The notes beneath the pieces were generated by a model. It was given only the letters and a program-made list of their open reading frames with translations, was not told where the DNA came from and made no database searches. Below, in pieces: positions 50,939 through 59,236 of a stretch of 64,000 bases of DNA. Location of the stretch: the NCBI RefSeq assembly GCF_000758605.1, contig NZ_CP009282.1, positions 6,324,001 to 6,388,000 on the forward strand, written 5' to 3'. Each line of letters opens with the position of its first letter. Within the stretch, counting starts at the first letter, position 1. Source of the stretch: Paenibacillus sp. FSL R5-0912. GTDB lineage: Bacteria > Bacillota > Bacilli > Paenibacillales > Paenibacillaceae. The position numbers and the translations under genes were made by a program.

Positions 50939-52552
50939 TCACTTTATTACTGTGTATAATAAGTCATGCCGTGCTGTGATTCTAACATTCCCTATAGGAT
51001 CAATGGTAATCTCTTGTACAAACTCAAATAATAAACCACGAAGCAACCTCGAATCGTACTCAAGCTTTTCTTGTTGCTTCATCTGTTGCCTCTTTAATTG
51101 TTCCAACTTTATTTGTTCCAGCTTGCCTTTAACGCTTTCTTGATTAAGTTGTAATTTATGAATTTGTTTAATTTGATTTTGATGCTGTATCAATTGTTTA
51201 TCAACCACACTAATCTTGTGTTCGTAACTTTCTTTAGACAGTGTCAATATTCGAATAAGTGTCTTTACATTGTCCCTGATTTCTTCCATTTCTTCCACAT
51301 ACATACTATGGAGAAAAATAAACTGTTGATCAATTTCAGACTTGACCTTACACAGTTGGTCCTTATAATTTGAAATTGTTTGGCTGAGCACATCACATTT
51401 TCTGCCCAAGTTAATGATGTCATCTTCTATGCTCATTAAAACTTTCTGAATGATTACACTTTCATGTTGTTGTCTCAAATTTTTCAAAAGAAAATCAATT
51501 ATTTCATGTGCTTTGCTCAATTCCACTCTGTAATCGCAAGAGGAACACCAATAAAACTTAGTTCCATATTTTCCTCCTGATTTTCCCGTGGTAGTTTTAT
51601 CTTTGCCTACAAAATAACATCCACAAGTTTCACATTTAAGAAGATCCTTTAGTAAAAAACTCGTTTTAAAATGCCGTGGAGGAACCTTACCATTGACCCT
51701 CTTATCATATAGTTCCCAACATCTCTCCCACTTTTCTAATGAGATAACTGCTGGAATTCTATCGCTGTGTAGCATCTCCCATTTCGATCGGTCATTAAAT
51801 GAATTGTTTGCTCGTTTTTTCTTTCTTCCCCGTGTCAAGTATCCCGCATAAAAAGGATTCGTTACCACAGCCCGAACAGCCTGGTCTGTCCATTTACAGC
51901 CATCATAAGAGTTAGAAGGCAATTTCTGAGCAATCTTATCAAAGCCAAAGTATTCTAAATACATGTTAAAGATATCTTTAATTAGCAAATGCTCGTGTTC
52001 AACTGCTTCGAAGAGCTTTGTTTCTGAATTATAACGATAGCCAAAAGGTGGTTTACCTCCACGCCACTTACCTTGTTTGAAAAAAGTATACATAGTATCC
52101 CTAGTCCGAATGCGGGTGTTATCTACTTCAAATTTTGAGTTGCCATCCTTGATTAGATCAACTAAAAGATCCCCTGAATCATAAAGACTTTCTGTACTCG
52201 CAATGATTACGGGAATTTTATATTTTTTTAAAGTTGAGCGTATCTCTTGGTGTTCACTTGGAATTCTTGCTAGTCGATCATGCTGCGATATAACTACAAA
52301 GTCATATTTATCTAAATGAGCATCGGCGAGTAAATATGATACACCGTTGCGTTCTTTCAGCTCCTTTTTCCTTGCCGAAACTGCTGTATCTAAATACTCA
52401 CCAACAAATTCACATTCATATTTCCGAATAATATCTAAGGCCATGCTTCTCTGGGCATCCATCGTTTGCTTGTCTGTAGAATGCCTTCCGTAAACCCCCC
52501 CCCTCATTCCAGGACTAATCAACGTTTTTAAATGCAATTGTAATTTCACCAT
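50939..52552 (-). CDS. large serine recombinase, second gene of a tandem pair
   Basis: Up to 537 codons. Catalytic core GVYGRHSTDKQTMDAQRSMA, YDFVVISQHDRLARIPSEHQ; recombinase domain FGYRYNSETKLFEAVEHEHL, VTNPFYAGYLTRGRKKK; zinc ribbon LLKCETCGCYFVG and YWCSSCDYRVEL; coiled-coil tail. The frame overlaps the upstream recombinase by 38 bp, so either the ATG at 52552 is used by coupling, or the ATG at 52507, 12 residues before the catalytic Ser region. A run of nine G (52495-52503) sits just after that second ATG, a possible slippage switch. Confidence 0.9.
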   Translation of the reverse strand: MVKLQLHLKTLISPGMRGGVYGRHSTDKQTMDAQRSMALDIIRKYECEFVGEYLDTAVSARKKELKERNGVSYLLADAHLDKYDFVVISQHDRLARIPSEHQEIRSTLKKYKIPVIIASTESLYDSGDLLVDLIKDGNSKFEVDNTRIRTRDTMYTFFKQGKWRGGKPPFGYRYNSETKLFEAVEHEHLLIKDIFNMYLEYFGFDKIAQKLPSNSYDGCKWTDQAVRAVVTNPFYAGYLTRGRKKKRANNSFNDRSKWEMLHSDRIPAVISLEKWERCWELYDKRVNGKVPPRHFKTSFLLKDLLKCETCGCYFVGKDKTTTGKSGGKYGTKFYWCSSCDYRVELSKAHEIIDFLLKNLRQQHESVIIQKVLMSIEDDIINLGRKCDVLSQTISNYKDQLCKVKSEIDQQFIFLHSMYVEEMEEIRDNVKTLIRILTLSKESYEHKISVVDKQLIQHQNQIKQIHKLQLNQESVKGKLEQIKLEQLKRQQMKQQEKLEYDSRLLRGLLFEFVQEITIDPIGNVRITARHDLLYTVIK

Positions 52553-53996
52553 CCTTGATGTTTACTAATTCAAAAAACGGATGTTTTAATTCAATTCGGG
52601 GCGAAAAATCAGGAGGACCAATTTCAATTTTACCTACAATATCTTTTAATACTTCAGCTAACTCTACACTATTCATCTTGTCGAGCTTATCTTGAACGTT
52701 TAACTGTGTCCATATAGCTTGGATTCTTGCTGGAAACACCTTTATATAACTCTGAGTTCTCAAAAGTAACTTCTTTTGGTTCTCGTATTGAACTAATTTT
52801 GAATACTCTGTCACCATTTCCCTCTGGGTATTAGGATCTTTTTTGAGTATCCACTTTTCCGTAAATCCAATTACGTTATCGTTCAATATTTTCATTTTTT
52901 GTTCTAACTCTAAGAGTCTGATTGCACTTTCTGCATTCACTCGATTGATCACATCCATAAGAATTACGCTGTTTTGAGAACAAGCTATGTTTTGGACCCA
53001 CTTACTTACTTCTTCTAAAACGTACTTCTCTAATACTTGTTGAGGAAACTTGTTTCGATAATGAGCGCTGCAATAATACATAACAGATTCTTTTCCAGCC
53101 ATTGAAATTAGCTTTCTTTTTAATGGTTCATTACATGTCCTACAGAAAACAAGTTCATCAAGCATACTTACTTCAGATTTTTGCTTACCTCTACTCTGTA
53201 TTAATCTTTTAAGTATCATCTGAGCTTGGTTCCATTTATCCTCGTCTATAATTTTCAATCGTTTTTGTTCAATTTCTATAATATCCTCATTGAATTTTGC
53301 TCTACGGAAGCCCATATATTCAGGCGTGGTGATATACTTTTTAATTTTGTTGTAATTGCTTTTGTGCTTTTCAATAATTCTCTTAGACTCTAAATTCCTA
53401 ACAAATTCACTGAATGTACGACATTCAGTGAATAATAGTTCATTGAATATCCTCTCAATTTTTTCTACTTTTATTGGATCGGGTTGTATTTCTTTTTTTG
53501 AATCAAGGAAGTATCCAAAAGGCAACTTTCCCCCATGATTTTTCCCATCAGAGAATAAAGCAAGTTTAGTATCTCTGATTCGAAGTGCAATCTGATTCAC
53601 CTCACGCTCGTTAAATCCAGCAATGATCAATTCAAAAAACTCCCCTGCTGGTGAATATTGCAGGGGGAGTTCATTACTAGCAGAAAAAATAACCTGAACG
53701 TTATATTTCTTCAATATTTCGTAAATTTCTAAATGCTGTCCAACATTACGTGCTAAGCGATCCCGTTTGTAGGCTATCAAAGTTTTTACATTACCTCGTT
53801 TAATGTCAGTAAGTAATCGGGCAAGATTGGGTCGGTCACTAATTTTATTTATACGTGCAGAGACCGCTATATCAATATATTCTTCATCAATTAACAATGA
53901 ACGCTGAGCAGCGACAGCTTCAGATATGGTTCTCTGCATGGAAATCGAGTTCTCTTGAGATTCAATAGATGAGCGACAGTACAGGACAGTTTTCAC
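52515..53996 (-). CDS. large serine recombinase, first gene of a tandem pair
   Basis: 493 codons. The start is GTG at 53994-53996, overlapping the stop of the small upstream gene as GTGA. Catalytic core KTVLYCRSSIESQENSISMQ and TLIAYKRDRLARNVGQHLEI; recombinase domain KLPFGYFLDSKKEIQPDPIK and ITTPEYMGFRRAKFNED; zinc ribbon LVFCRTCNEPLKRK and MYYCSAHYRNKFP. Two adjacent, overlapping serine recombinases recall CcrA/CcrB-type pairs, so the products may work together. Candidate for element integration or excision. Confidence 0.92.
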   Translation of the reverse strand: MKTVLYCRSSIESQENSISMQRTISEAVAAQRSLLIDEEYIDIAVSARINKISDRPNLARLLTDIKRGNVKTLIAYKRDRLARNVGQHLEIYEILKKYNVQVIFSASNELPLQYSPAGEFFELIIAGFNEREVNQIALRIRDTKLALFSDGKNHGGKLPFGYFLDSKKEIQPDPIKVEKIERIFNELLFTECRTFSEFVRNLESKRIIEKHKSNYNKIKKYITTPEYMGFRRAKFNEDIIEIEQKRLKIIDEDKWNQAQMILKRLIQSRGKQKSEVSMLDELVFCRTCNEPLKRKLISMAGKESVMYYCSAHYRNKFPQQVLEKYVLEEVSKWVQNIACSQNSVILMDVINRVNAESAIRLLELEQKMKILNDNVIGFTEKWILKKDPNTQREMVTEYSKLVQYENQKKLLLRTQSYIKVFPARIQAIWTQLNVQDKLDKMNSVELAEVLKDIVGKIEIGPPDFSPRIELKHPFFELVNIKDGEITIAFKNVD

Positions 53997-54175
53997 AAAT
54001 CCCTCAACTCCTTCTCTAAAAGGGTATGCTCATCCTCGCCCAAATTTGCTATTTCTGAGTTCAAAGCTTCTTTAAACATATTCACATATAAGGCTAACCA
54101 TTTTTGCATTGCTTCTGGATCATGAACATATGTGATATTTGTTATTTTTATTTCGTTTACATCAGACTCCCTCAT
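53993..54175 (-). CDS. small protein cotranslated with tandem recombinases (candidate directionality factor)
   Basis: 60 codons, ATG behind AAAGGAGGATTTA. Acidic, mostly helical: SDVNEIKITNITYVHDPEAM, QKWLALYVNMFKEALNSEIA, NLGEDEHTLLEKELRDL. Overlaps the recombinase gene by 4 bp and is divergent from an XRE regulator. Position and size fit an accessory or directionality protein; not matched to any known factor. Confidence 0.7.
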   Translation of the reverse strand: MRESDVNEIKITNITYVHDPEAMQKWLALYVNMFKEALNSEIANLGEDEHTLLEKELRDL

Positions 54176-54275
54176 TAAATCCTCCTTTTTGTTCGTTAAT
54201 TACCATTCTCAATTTCTTCTTATCTCCTTTAAATCCCAATTTTTGTCGCGTATAATTATAATTAGGGGGTGTTCC

Positions 54276-54611
54276 ATGAGAACATTGGGGCAACAGGTTA
54301 GAAATATGAGGCTTCAAAGAAATATTGGGTTAAGTGACTACGCTCAAGAGCTCGGAGTGTCTACAGGCTATCTTAGTAATTTTGAGACTGGTAAAACTGA
54401 AACAATACAATTAACAATCCTTGAAAAAATACTTAATGACCTGGGACTTGGGAGCTCGGACGTAGAAGTAGATTCAGCAACTGAGCAGCAATTAAATCGA
54501 ATTAACTCCTTGCTCATAAAATTATATAATGAATCACCAGAGGCATTTCAGTATTTCACTAACAATTTAGAACAAGGGATTGAGTTATTTAACAAACCTA
54601 GTAATAAGTAG
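54276..54611 (+). CDS. XRE-family helix-turn-helix regulator
   Basis: 111 codons from ATG 54276 behind AGGGGGTG. Cro/C1-type HTH in MRTLGQQVRNMRLQRNIGLS, DYAQELGVSTGYLSNFETGK; the C-terminal half (NRINSLLIKLYNESPEAFQY) is an oligomerisation helix. Upstream TTTAAA-17-TATAAT (54229-54257) is its probable promoter. Divergent from the recombinase operon 100 bp away, so a likely repressor of excision or integration functions. Confidence 0.85.
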   Translation: MRTLGQQVRNMRLQRNIGLSDYAQELGVSTGYLSNFETGKTETIQLTILEKILNDLGLGSSDVEVDSATEQQLNRINSLLIKLYNESPEAFQYFTNNLEQGIELFNKPSNK

Positions 54612-54667
54612 TATGGTTAATAAAGCGAATGTTATTCATATTAATGAAAAGTTATTTCATATTTATG

Positions 54668-54711
54668 AAAAAAGAGCCCGTATTCGTTTAATTCGAATTC
54701 GGGCTCTTTTT
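54668..54711. terminator. bidirectional terminator between XRE and TrlF-like genes
   Basis: AAAAAAGAGCCCG and CGGGCTCTTTTT with an additional inner ATTCG/CGAAT pairing; A and T runs on both flanks suit the convergent genes. Confidence 0.85.
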
Positions 54712-54773
54712 GATATTTAATTTTATAATGAGATGTAATGATTTGAAGAACAGCAAATTATCATCAATAAATA

Positions 54774-57542
54774 TTAAAACGAATATTTTTCTCTTCTTCT
54801 CTTGAACGCCTCCTCCGAACCTTCCATGATATGTAAAACAGTATCCCTAACAAGAGGTGTCTCCAGTCCTCCTTCAGCTCTAACTTTTCCCTTTCCCATA
54901 TTGGCATAAAGAGAATATACAAGTTCTGAATCACCATTTACAGGAATATTCGCATTATGTGTCGATACAATAATTTGTCGCTTGAGCTTTACATTACGAA
55001 GTAAAGGCACCAATTCGTTATATATAAAGTCAGAATCAAGTTCATCTTCAGGTTGATCAATGATAATAGGATTATTACCATGTGCAAATAGTAACGCAAG
55101 TAGTGCAGTGTTTTTTTGGCCATCGGAAAGCCCATTATCCTCCCATGACCCAGCACGGGTATTATCACTCCTAAATAATGTAATATTAACTTTATCGTTT
55201 ACTCGAGTTCTCTGTAAGCTTTGCCAGTATTCAATTTGATCTTCTTCAAGATACTTCTTTAGCTCGACGTGTAATGTTTTAACTTCATCCGATGCGATAG
55301 TAGGATCAATTAGCCATTTGTTTAGTACTTCCCAAGGGCTAGACTTATCTGACTGAATAAAACAATTGAAAATAGATAATCCAATATCTTCCCAATGCCT
55401 ACCCAGTCGAGTGTTTCCTCTCAATTGTGGAGGAGAATCCCAAATTTCACAAAAATGATTTTTATCTTGACAGTAATAAATATCTACAGTTATGAAAGCT
55501 TGTCCCGATGCAACTGTTGGAATAGAACCTGAACTTAGTATGCCATCAAGTTTGCTCCGCTTTAATTCTGTTTGAGCTTTCCAATTAAGATGGAGATTAT
55601 CTAAACTAATATATAAATCCTCAATACTTTGTGAAAGAGTTTCTAGGAGCGCTTCTTTTTCATCTAATTGAGTATTTTTCTCGCTTAGATTGGCTTCCAA
55701 CCCTCTCAATAGTTCAAGCTCTTCAGGCTTTAGTCCTTGCTGTACACAAGCGGATAAAAAGTCCATTTCTGTTTGTTGAAATGCTCTTTGTACAAGTTCC
55801 CATTCATCATGTTTGATGGTTAATTCATCTATCTTATTCGAGTAACTTAGAAGAGCAGATTCAATCTCAGACGAAAGTTTAAATTTCGCGTCAATCAACC
55901 CTTTATTAAGATCACTAAAATAACTACTCTCTATCCACTTTTGTTCTAGCAATTCTGAATGAGAATCTTTGAATTCTTTAGTTGTATTAGTCCAGTTTTC
56001 AAGTAAACACTGTGTCTCAGAAAGTATTTCAGCTATATAAGCATTTGCTTGATTAGCCTGCTTTTTCCGCTCATTCTCAGTGTTTACAGCCACAAAAGAA
56101 TCCCACTGTCTTTGCAATTCATTTTTCTCCTGGATGATTATTCTTCTGTCCGATTTTGTTCGTTCAAGCCTGTTACTTATCTGAAATAGCTGGTTTATTT
56201 TAGATGTTAATTCAAATTCATTTGATTTTAATTGAGCAAGGTCCACACCTGACAAAGTATCTATGAGTGTTGAAAGTGAACTCTGTTGTTGAGCTATATT
56301 TGATAGTTCTCTTTGACTATAAATTTTCACATTCATGTTCTTTAATACTGCCGTGGGCTCTTCCACATCTCTACTTATAATCCTTGGTAAAGTTCCACCA
56401 TCTATTTTAAATTCTATTTTATCGATCAGCCCGTTCTTGTCTTCCCAAACTAATTGAAGTAAAGAGTTTCCTGTTAAAGTCTTCCGAACTCTGTTTAATT
56501 GCTCATTAGTCTCATCATTAACGTGACTTGTGCACAATCTTATGTACTCAAGAATTGAAGATTTACCTGATCCACGCCCACCAATTATACAATTGAGATT
56601 AGGTGAAAAATTTATTTCTTGATCATCAAGAAATTCAGTATTAGATAATTTAATCGAAACTATTTTATCATGACGCACATCATTTTGAGGAGACTCTGAC
56701 TGCAAACTAATTCGATCTGTATCTAAAAAGGATTGTTTAAGTGACTCTATACATGGGTGTGACATCTTAATCCAAGTTGCTCTTTTCCCTATGAATCCTT
56801 TTTCTCCTTCATTAAGACGGTAAGCATCTGAAGACATAACTGCAGCAATTCTTCTTTCTCTTCTCCACTCCCTATGACAGTTAGAATCCGCTGATATCAT
56901 CCGTTGCCAATTTCTCGATAATTTCCCAAGCGGTTTTGGCACTTCCATTGCTAGCAGTTCTGAATTAAGGAACATCTCCCTTTGGAAATATTCCGAAATG
57001 AAGCTATCATTTAATAAACCACTCTCTGCCAGTGGGTGTGCCGCAATTATTAGTCCATCATTATCGTTTTGTACTTTTCTAACAAGTTCCTTAAAAATAA
57101 TATCCACAGGAACAATGTTACCGTCTATAACACGCCTATTTCTAATTAAACCTATGTTTGACACTAAATCATCAATGTCTTGGAGAGATTTATCATAATT
57201 AAAGATACACAGAAGATGTACTCCCAGGCCCTGTGATATTTCTATCTCAAACCCAGGAAATATCACTATTTCTTCTTTTTCGACTTGTCTTGCTATTACT
57301 CGGTTTCTTTCTTGCATCATTTCCAAATATGCCCGTCCAATAAAATTATGATCTGTGACACAAATAATATTTAAATCAATCTCATAACAACGCTTTAAAT
57401 ATAGATCTACTGAATTAATGAGTTGTTCTTGTGTATGCTCTGCGGGTAGATAGGCTGGGTCATCGTGACACCAATTATGACAATCTCCTGGTGTTTGCAT
57501 TTGAAAGTCGCATTTAAGCCAATTCATTCCTTTGTATGACAT
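54774..57542 (-). CDS. PHP domain-SMC-like ATPase (TrlF family)
   Basis: 922 codons from ATG 57540-57542 behind AGGAGGGTGAAA. N-terminal PHP phosphoesterase-like domain (LKCDFQMQTPGDCHNW, IICVTDHNFIGRAY, GLIIAAHPLAESG, AVMSSDAYRL). Then an SMC/Rad50-like ATPase: Walker A IIGGRGSGKSSILEYIRL (~320), a coiled-coil middle, signature-like GLSDGQKNTALLALLFA, Walker B NPIIIDQPEDELDSDFI and IIVSTHNANIPVNGD. PHP-ATPase fusions of this type are frequent in defence islands and probably process nucleic acid. Single-gene unit within the gerE element. Confidence 0.85.
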   Translation of the reverse strand: MSYKGMNWLKCDFQMQTPGDCHNWCHDDPAYLPAEHTQEQLINSVDLYLKRCYEIDLNIICVTDHNFIGRAYLEMMQERNRVIARQVEKEEIVIFPGFEIEISQGLGVHLLCIFNYDKSLQDIDDLVSNIGLIRNRRVIDGNIVPVDIIFKELVRKVQNDNDGLIIAAHPLAESGLLNDSFISEYFQREMFLNSELLAMEVPKPLGKLSRNWQRMISADSNCHREWRRERRIAAVMSSDAYRLNEGEKGFIGKRATWIKMSHPCIESLKQSFLDTDRISLQSESPQNDVRHDKIVSIKLSNTEFLDDQEINFSPNLNCIIGGRGSGKSSILEYIRLCTSHVNDETNEQLNRVRKTLTGNSLLQLVWEDKNGLIDKIEFKIDGGTLPRIISRDVEEPTAVLKNMNVKIYSQRELSNIAQQQSSLSTLIDTLSGVDLAQLKSNEFELTSKINQLFQISNRLERTKSDRRIIIQEKNELQRQWDSFVAVNTENERKKQANQANAYIAEILSETQCLLENWTNTTKEFKDSHSELLEQKWIESSYFSDLNKGLIDAKFKLSSEIESALLSYSNKIDELTIKHDEWELVQRAFQQTEMDFLSACVQQGLKPEELELLRGLEANLSEKNTQLDEKEALLETLSQSIEDLYISLDNLHLNWKAQTELKRSKLDGILSSGSIPTVASGQAFITVDIYYCQDKNHFCEIWDSPPQLRGNTRLGRHWEDIGLSIFNCFIQSDKSSPWEVLNKWLIDPTIASDEVKTLHVELKKYLEEDQIEYWQSLQRTRVNDKVNITLFRSDNTRAGSWEDNGLSDGQKNTALLALLFAHGNNPIIIDQPEDELDSDFIYNELVPLLRNVKLKRQIIVSTHNANIPVNGDSELVYSLYANMGKGKVRAEGGLETPLVRDTVLHIMEGSEEAFKRRREKYSF

Positions 57543-57813
57543 TTTCACCCTCCTTTTGTAGATTCAATTATAATTGAAAAACATAGTTCGAGCGATAAAT
57601 TATATACATGTTTCTTGCTTTTTTATTTTTTTGTCAATCGACTCACTGACTCTGCAATTAAATCCAAAACAATGTAGAATCTCTAAGTCAAAAGTAAAAT
57701 TTTTACATGCCCCGTGAAAATAAAATAATGTATTTGTTTCTCTATCTCACGGAATGGTTAGAATCCCCATGGTATAATTGCATCAAAACCTTCGTTAAGG
57801 AGAGTGTGTTAGT

Positions 57814-58032
57814 ATGTCTTGGGCAATACCAAATCATAAAAAAAGCTACACAGAAGCAGAAATTAAAATGTTAGACTGGATTACCACTAAAATTGCTACT
57901 TCTGAAGAAATGACAGCAATCGCCCCAACTATAGCAGAAGCAATGGGACGTGGTGAAGGGGCAATAAGGCAACAAATTGAAGATCGAAAGCAAGCATCTG
58001 GAGATAAAAACTTCTTTTGGGCTCAAACGTAA
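57814..58032 (+). CDS. small conserved-looking protein, possible DNA-binding
   Basis: 72 codons, ATG behind AAGGAGAGTG. Product: NHKKSYTEAEIKMLDWITTK, IATSEEMTAIAPTIAEAMGR, GEGAIRQQIEDRKQASGDKN. The E-A-E-I...I-A-P-T-I-A-E-A-M-G-R-G-E-G-A-I-R pattern resembles a small SANT/homeobox-like helix-turn-helix (compare sequences that begin R-x-x-Y-T-x-E-E). Followed by a strong terminator. Confidence 0.65.
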   Translation: MSWAIPNHKKSYTEAEIKMLDWITTKIATSEEMTAIAPTIAEAMGRGEGAIRQQIEDRKQASGDKNFFWAQT

Positions 58033-58044
58033 GTTAAGAAATAC

Positions 58045-58085
58045 AAAAAGAGGTCACTTCATACAAGGAAGTGACCTCTTTTTGT
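58045..58085. terminator. terminator after the small protein gene
   Basis: AAAAAGAGGTCACTTC and GAAGTGACCTCTTTTTG form a perfect stem with A and T runs on both flanks. Confidence 0.88.
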
Positions 58086-58215
58086 ATATTCATTATAACA
58101 TTATTTCACTAAACACTCATTATATGGTTCTAATCACTCCTATAACATATCCCTCATTAAAGAATTGTTCTTTGATACAGAAAGAACCATTATTATATTT
58201 CTCTTATGTAATATT

Positions 58216-59043
58216 TTAACAATTTATATTAGTATGTATTTCCCAATCAACTCCCGTTGAGAACTTTTTCTTTTCATAATCCATACAATCTATATAAAGT
58301 GGGGACTCAGCAAGTATTGCAAGAACTGGTGTGGAGACACGAAGCCTATCCGAGCTTTTAATATCATTTATGACTACGATAGGAATATTTATTTCTTCCT
58401 GATTTACAACAGTTTTTTTTAATTGGATATTTATTACTGGGTTTAACCTATAGATAAGAAGTGGTTCAATTAAATTAAGTATTTTATCACGGTAACTAGA
58501 ATGAAACCATTCAAGTGGCATTTCAAATTCTATTTCCCTCTCTGTTTGATTTATAAATTCATGTATTTTAATCACTAAATTTACTTGAGCCATATAAATT
58601 TTCTTATCACCTTCCCATATTGGATTATGTAACTTAGTTGTTGCATTGTGTCCATTTTTGAATCTGGCTTTTGTTGAGTTCGTTTTACCGATATATGCAA
58701 TTTCCTCAGTTAGTAGCCTTAGTGAGGAAACTTGGCTTAACCCTAGTTTTATTGCTGTCATAAAGTAAATCGGGTTAAAGAACTTATCTTCAGAAGGGAC
58801 CTTCGACAACTTCTGTGATGTAATATTTCCCGCGTCATGTATCCTATGTATCTCCTTAATCTTTAAAACGTACTTCAAAATAGTTGGCTCACCATTAAAT
58901 CGAAAGTTACCTCGGAGTCTCGAAAAATCTTCTTCAGTAAACCTTACAATCCTGTCACTGTTTTCATAATAACTAAGCTGAAGATCAGGGACTTGATTAT
59001 TCTCATGTGTTGCTAATACTTCACAGTGATATTCCCATGACAT
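58216..59043 (-). CDS. probable GIY-YIG-fold nuclease-like protein
   Basis: 275 codons. The middle part reads LLTEEIAYIGKTNSTKARFK, NGHNATTKLHNPIWEG, with A-Y-I-G-K-T in the YIG position and R-F in the basic helix. It ends with NLIEPLLIYRLNPVINIQ, matching the E-x-x-L-I-x-x-x-x-P-x-x-N end of GIY-YIG domains. The first GIY triad is not clear, so catalysis is uncertain. The N-terminal ~90 residues match nothing I know. Last complete gene before the right attachment site; possibly a nuclease cargo gene. Confidence 0.6.
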   Translation of the reverse strand: MSWEYHCEVLATHENNQVPDLQLSYYENSDRIVRFTEEDFSRLRGNFRFNGEPTILKYVLKIKEIHRIHDAGNITSQKLSKVPSEDKFFNPIYFMTAIKLGLSQVSSLRLLTEEIAYIGKTNSTKARFKNGHNATTKLHNPIWEGDKKIYMAQVNLVIKIHEFINQTEREIEFEMPLEWFHSSYRDKILNLIEPLLIYRLNPVINIQLKKTVVNQEEINIPIVVINDIKSSDRLRVSTPVLAILAESPLYIDCMDYEKKKFSTGVDWEIHTNINC

Positions 59044-59236
59044 TACATCTAACCTCCATCAACATTGTATAATAATGTATTTTATAATAAACTATTATAT
59101 CTAAGTTTCATAGAATATAAGATATAATGCAAAAAGTTATTAATCATAACTTCAAGATATTCTGTTACCAATTTTCGATGTCAATCTCCTGATAGAACAT
59201 TTGTAGTTATCTCCACTTACAACATCATTATTATAA

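Noticed and set aside
41937..54175. Sigma-E promoter upstream of a recombinase
   Set aside because: Loose matches such as GCATTAT and GAATACGAAAT upstream of 43692 are too weak by eye to report as a feature.
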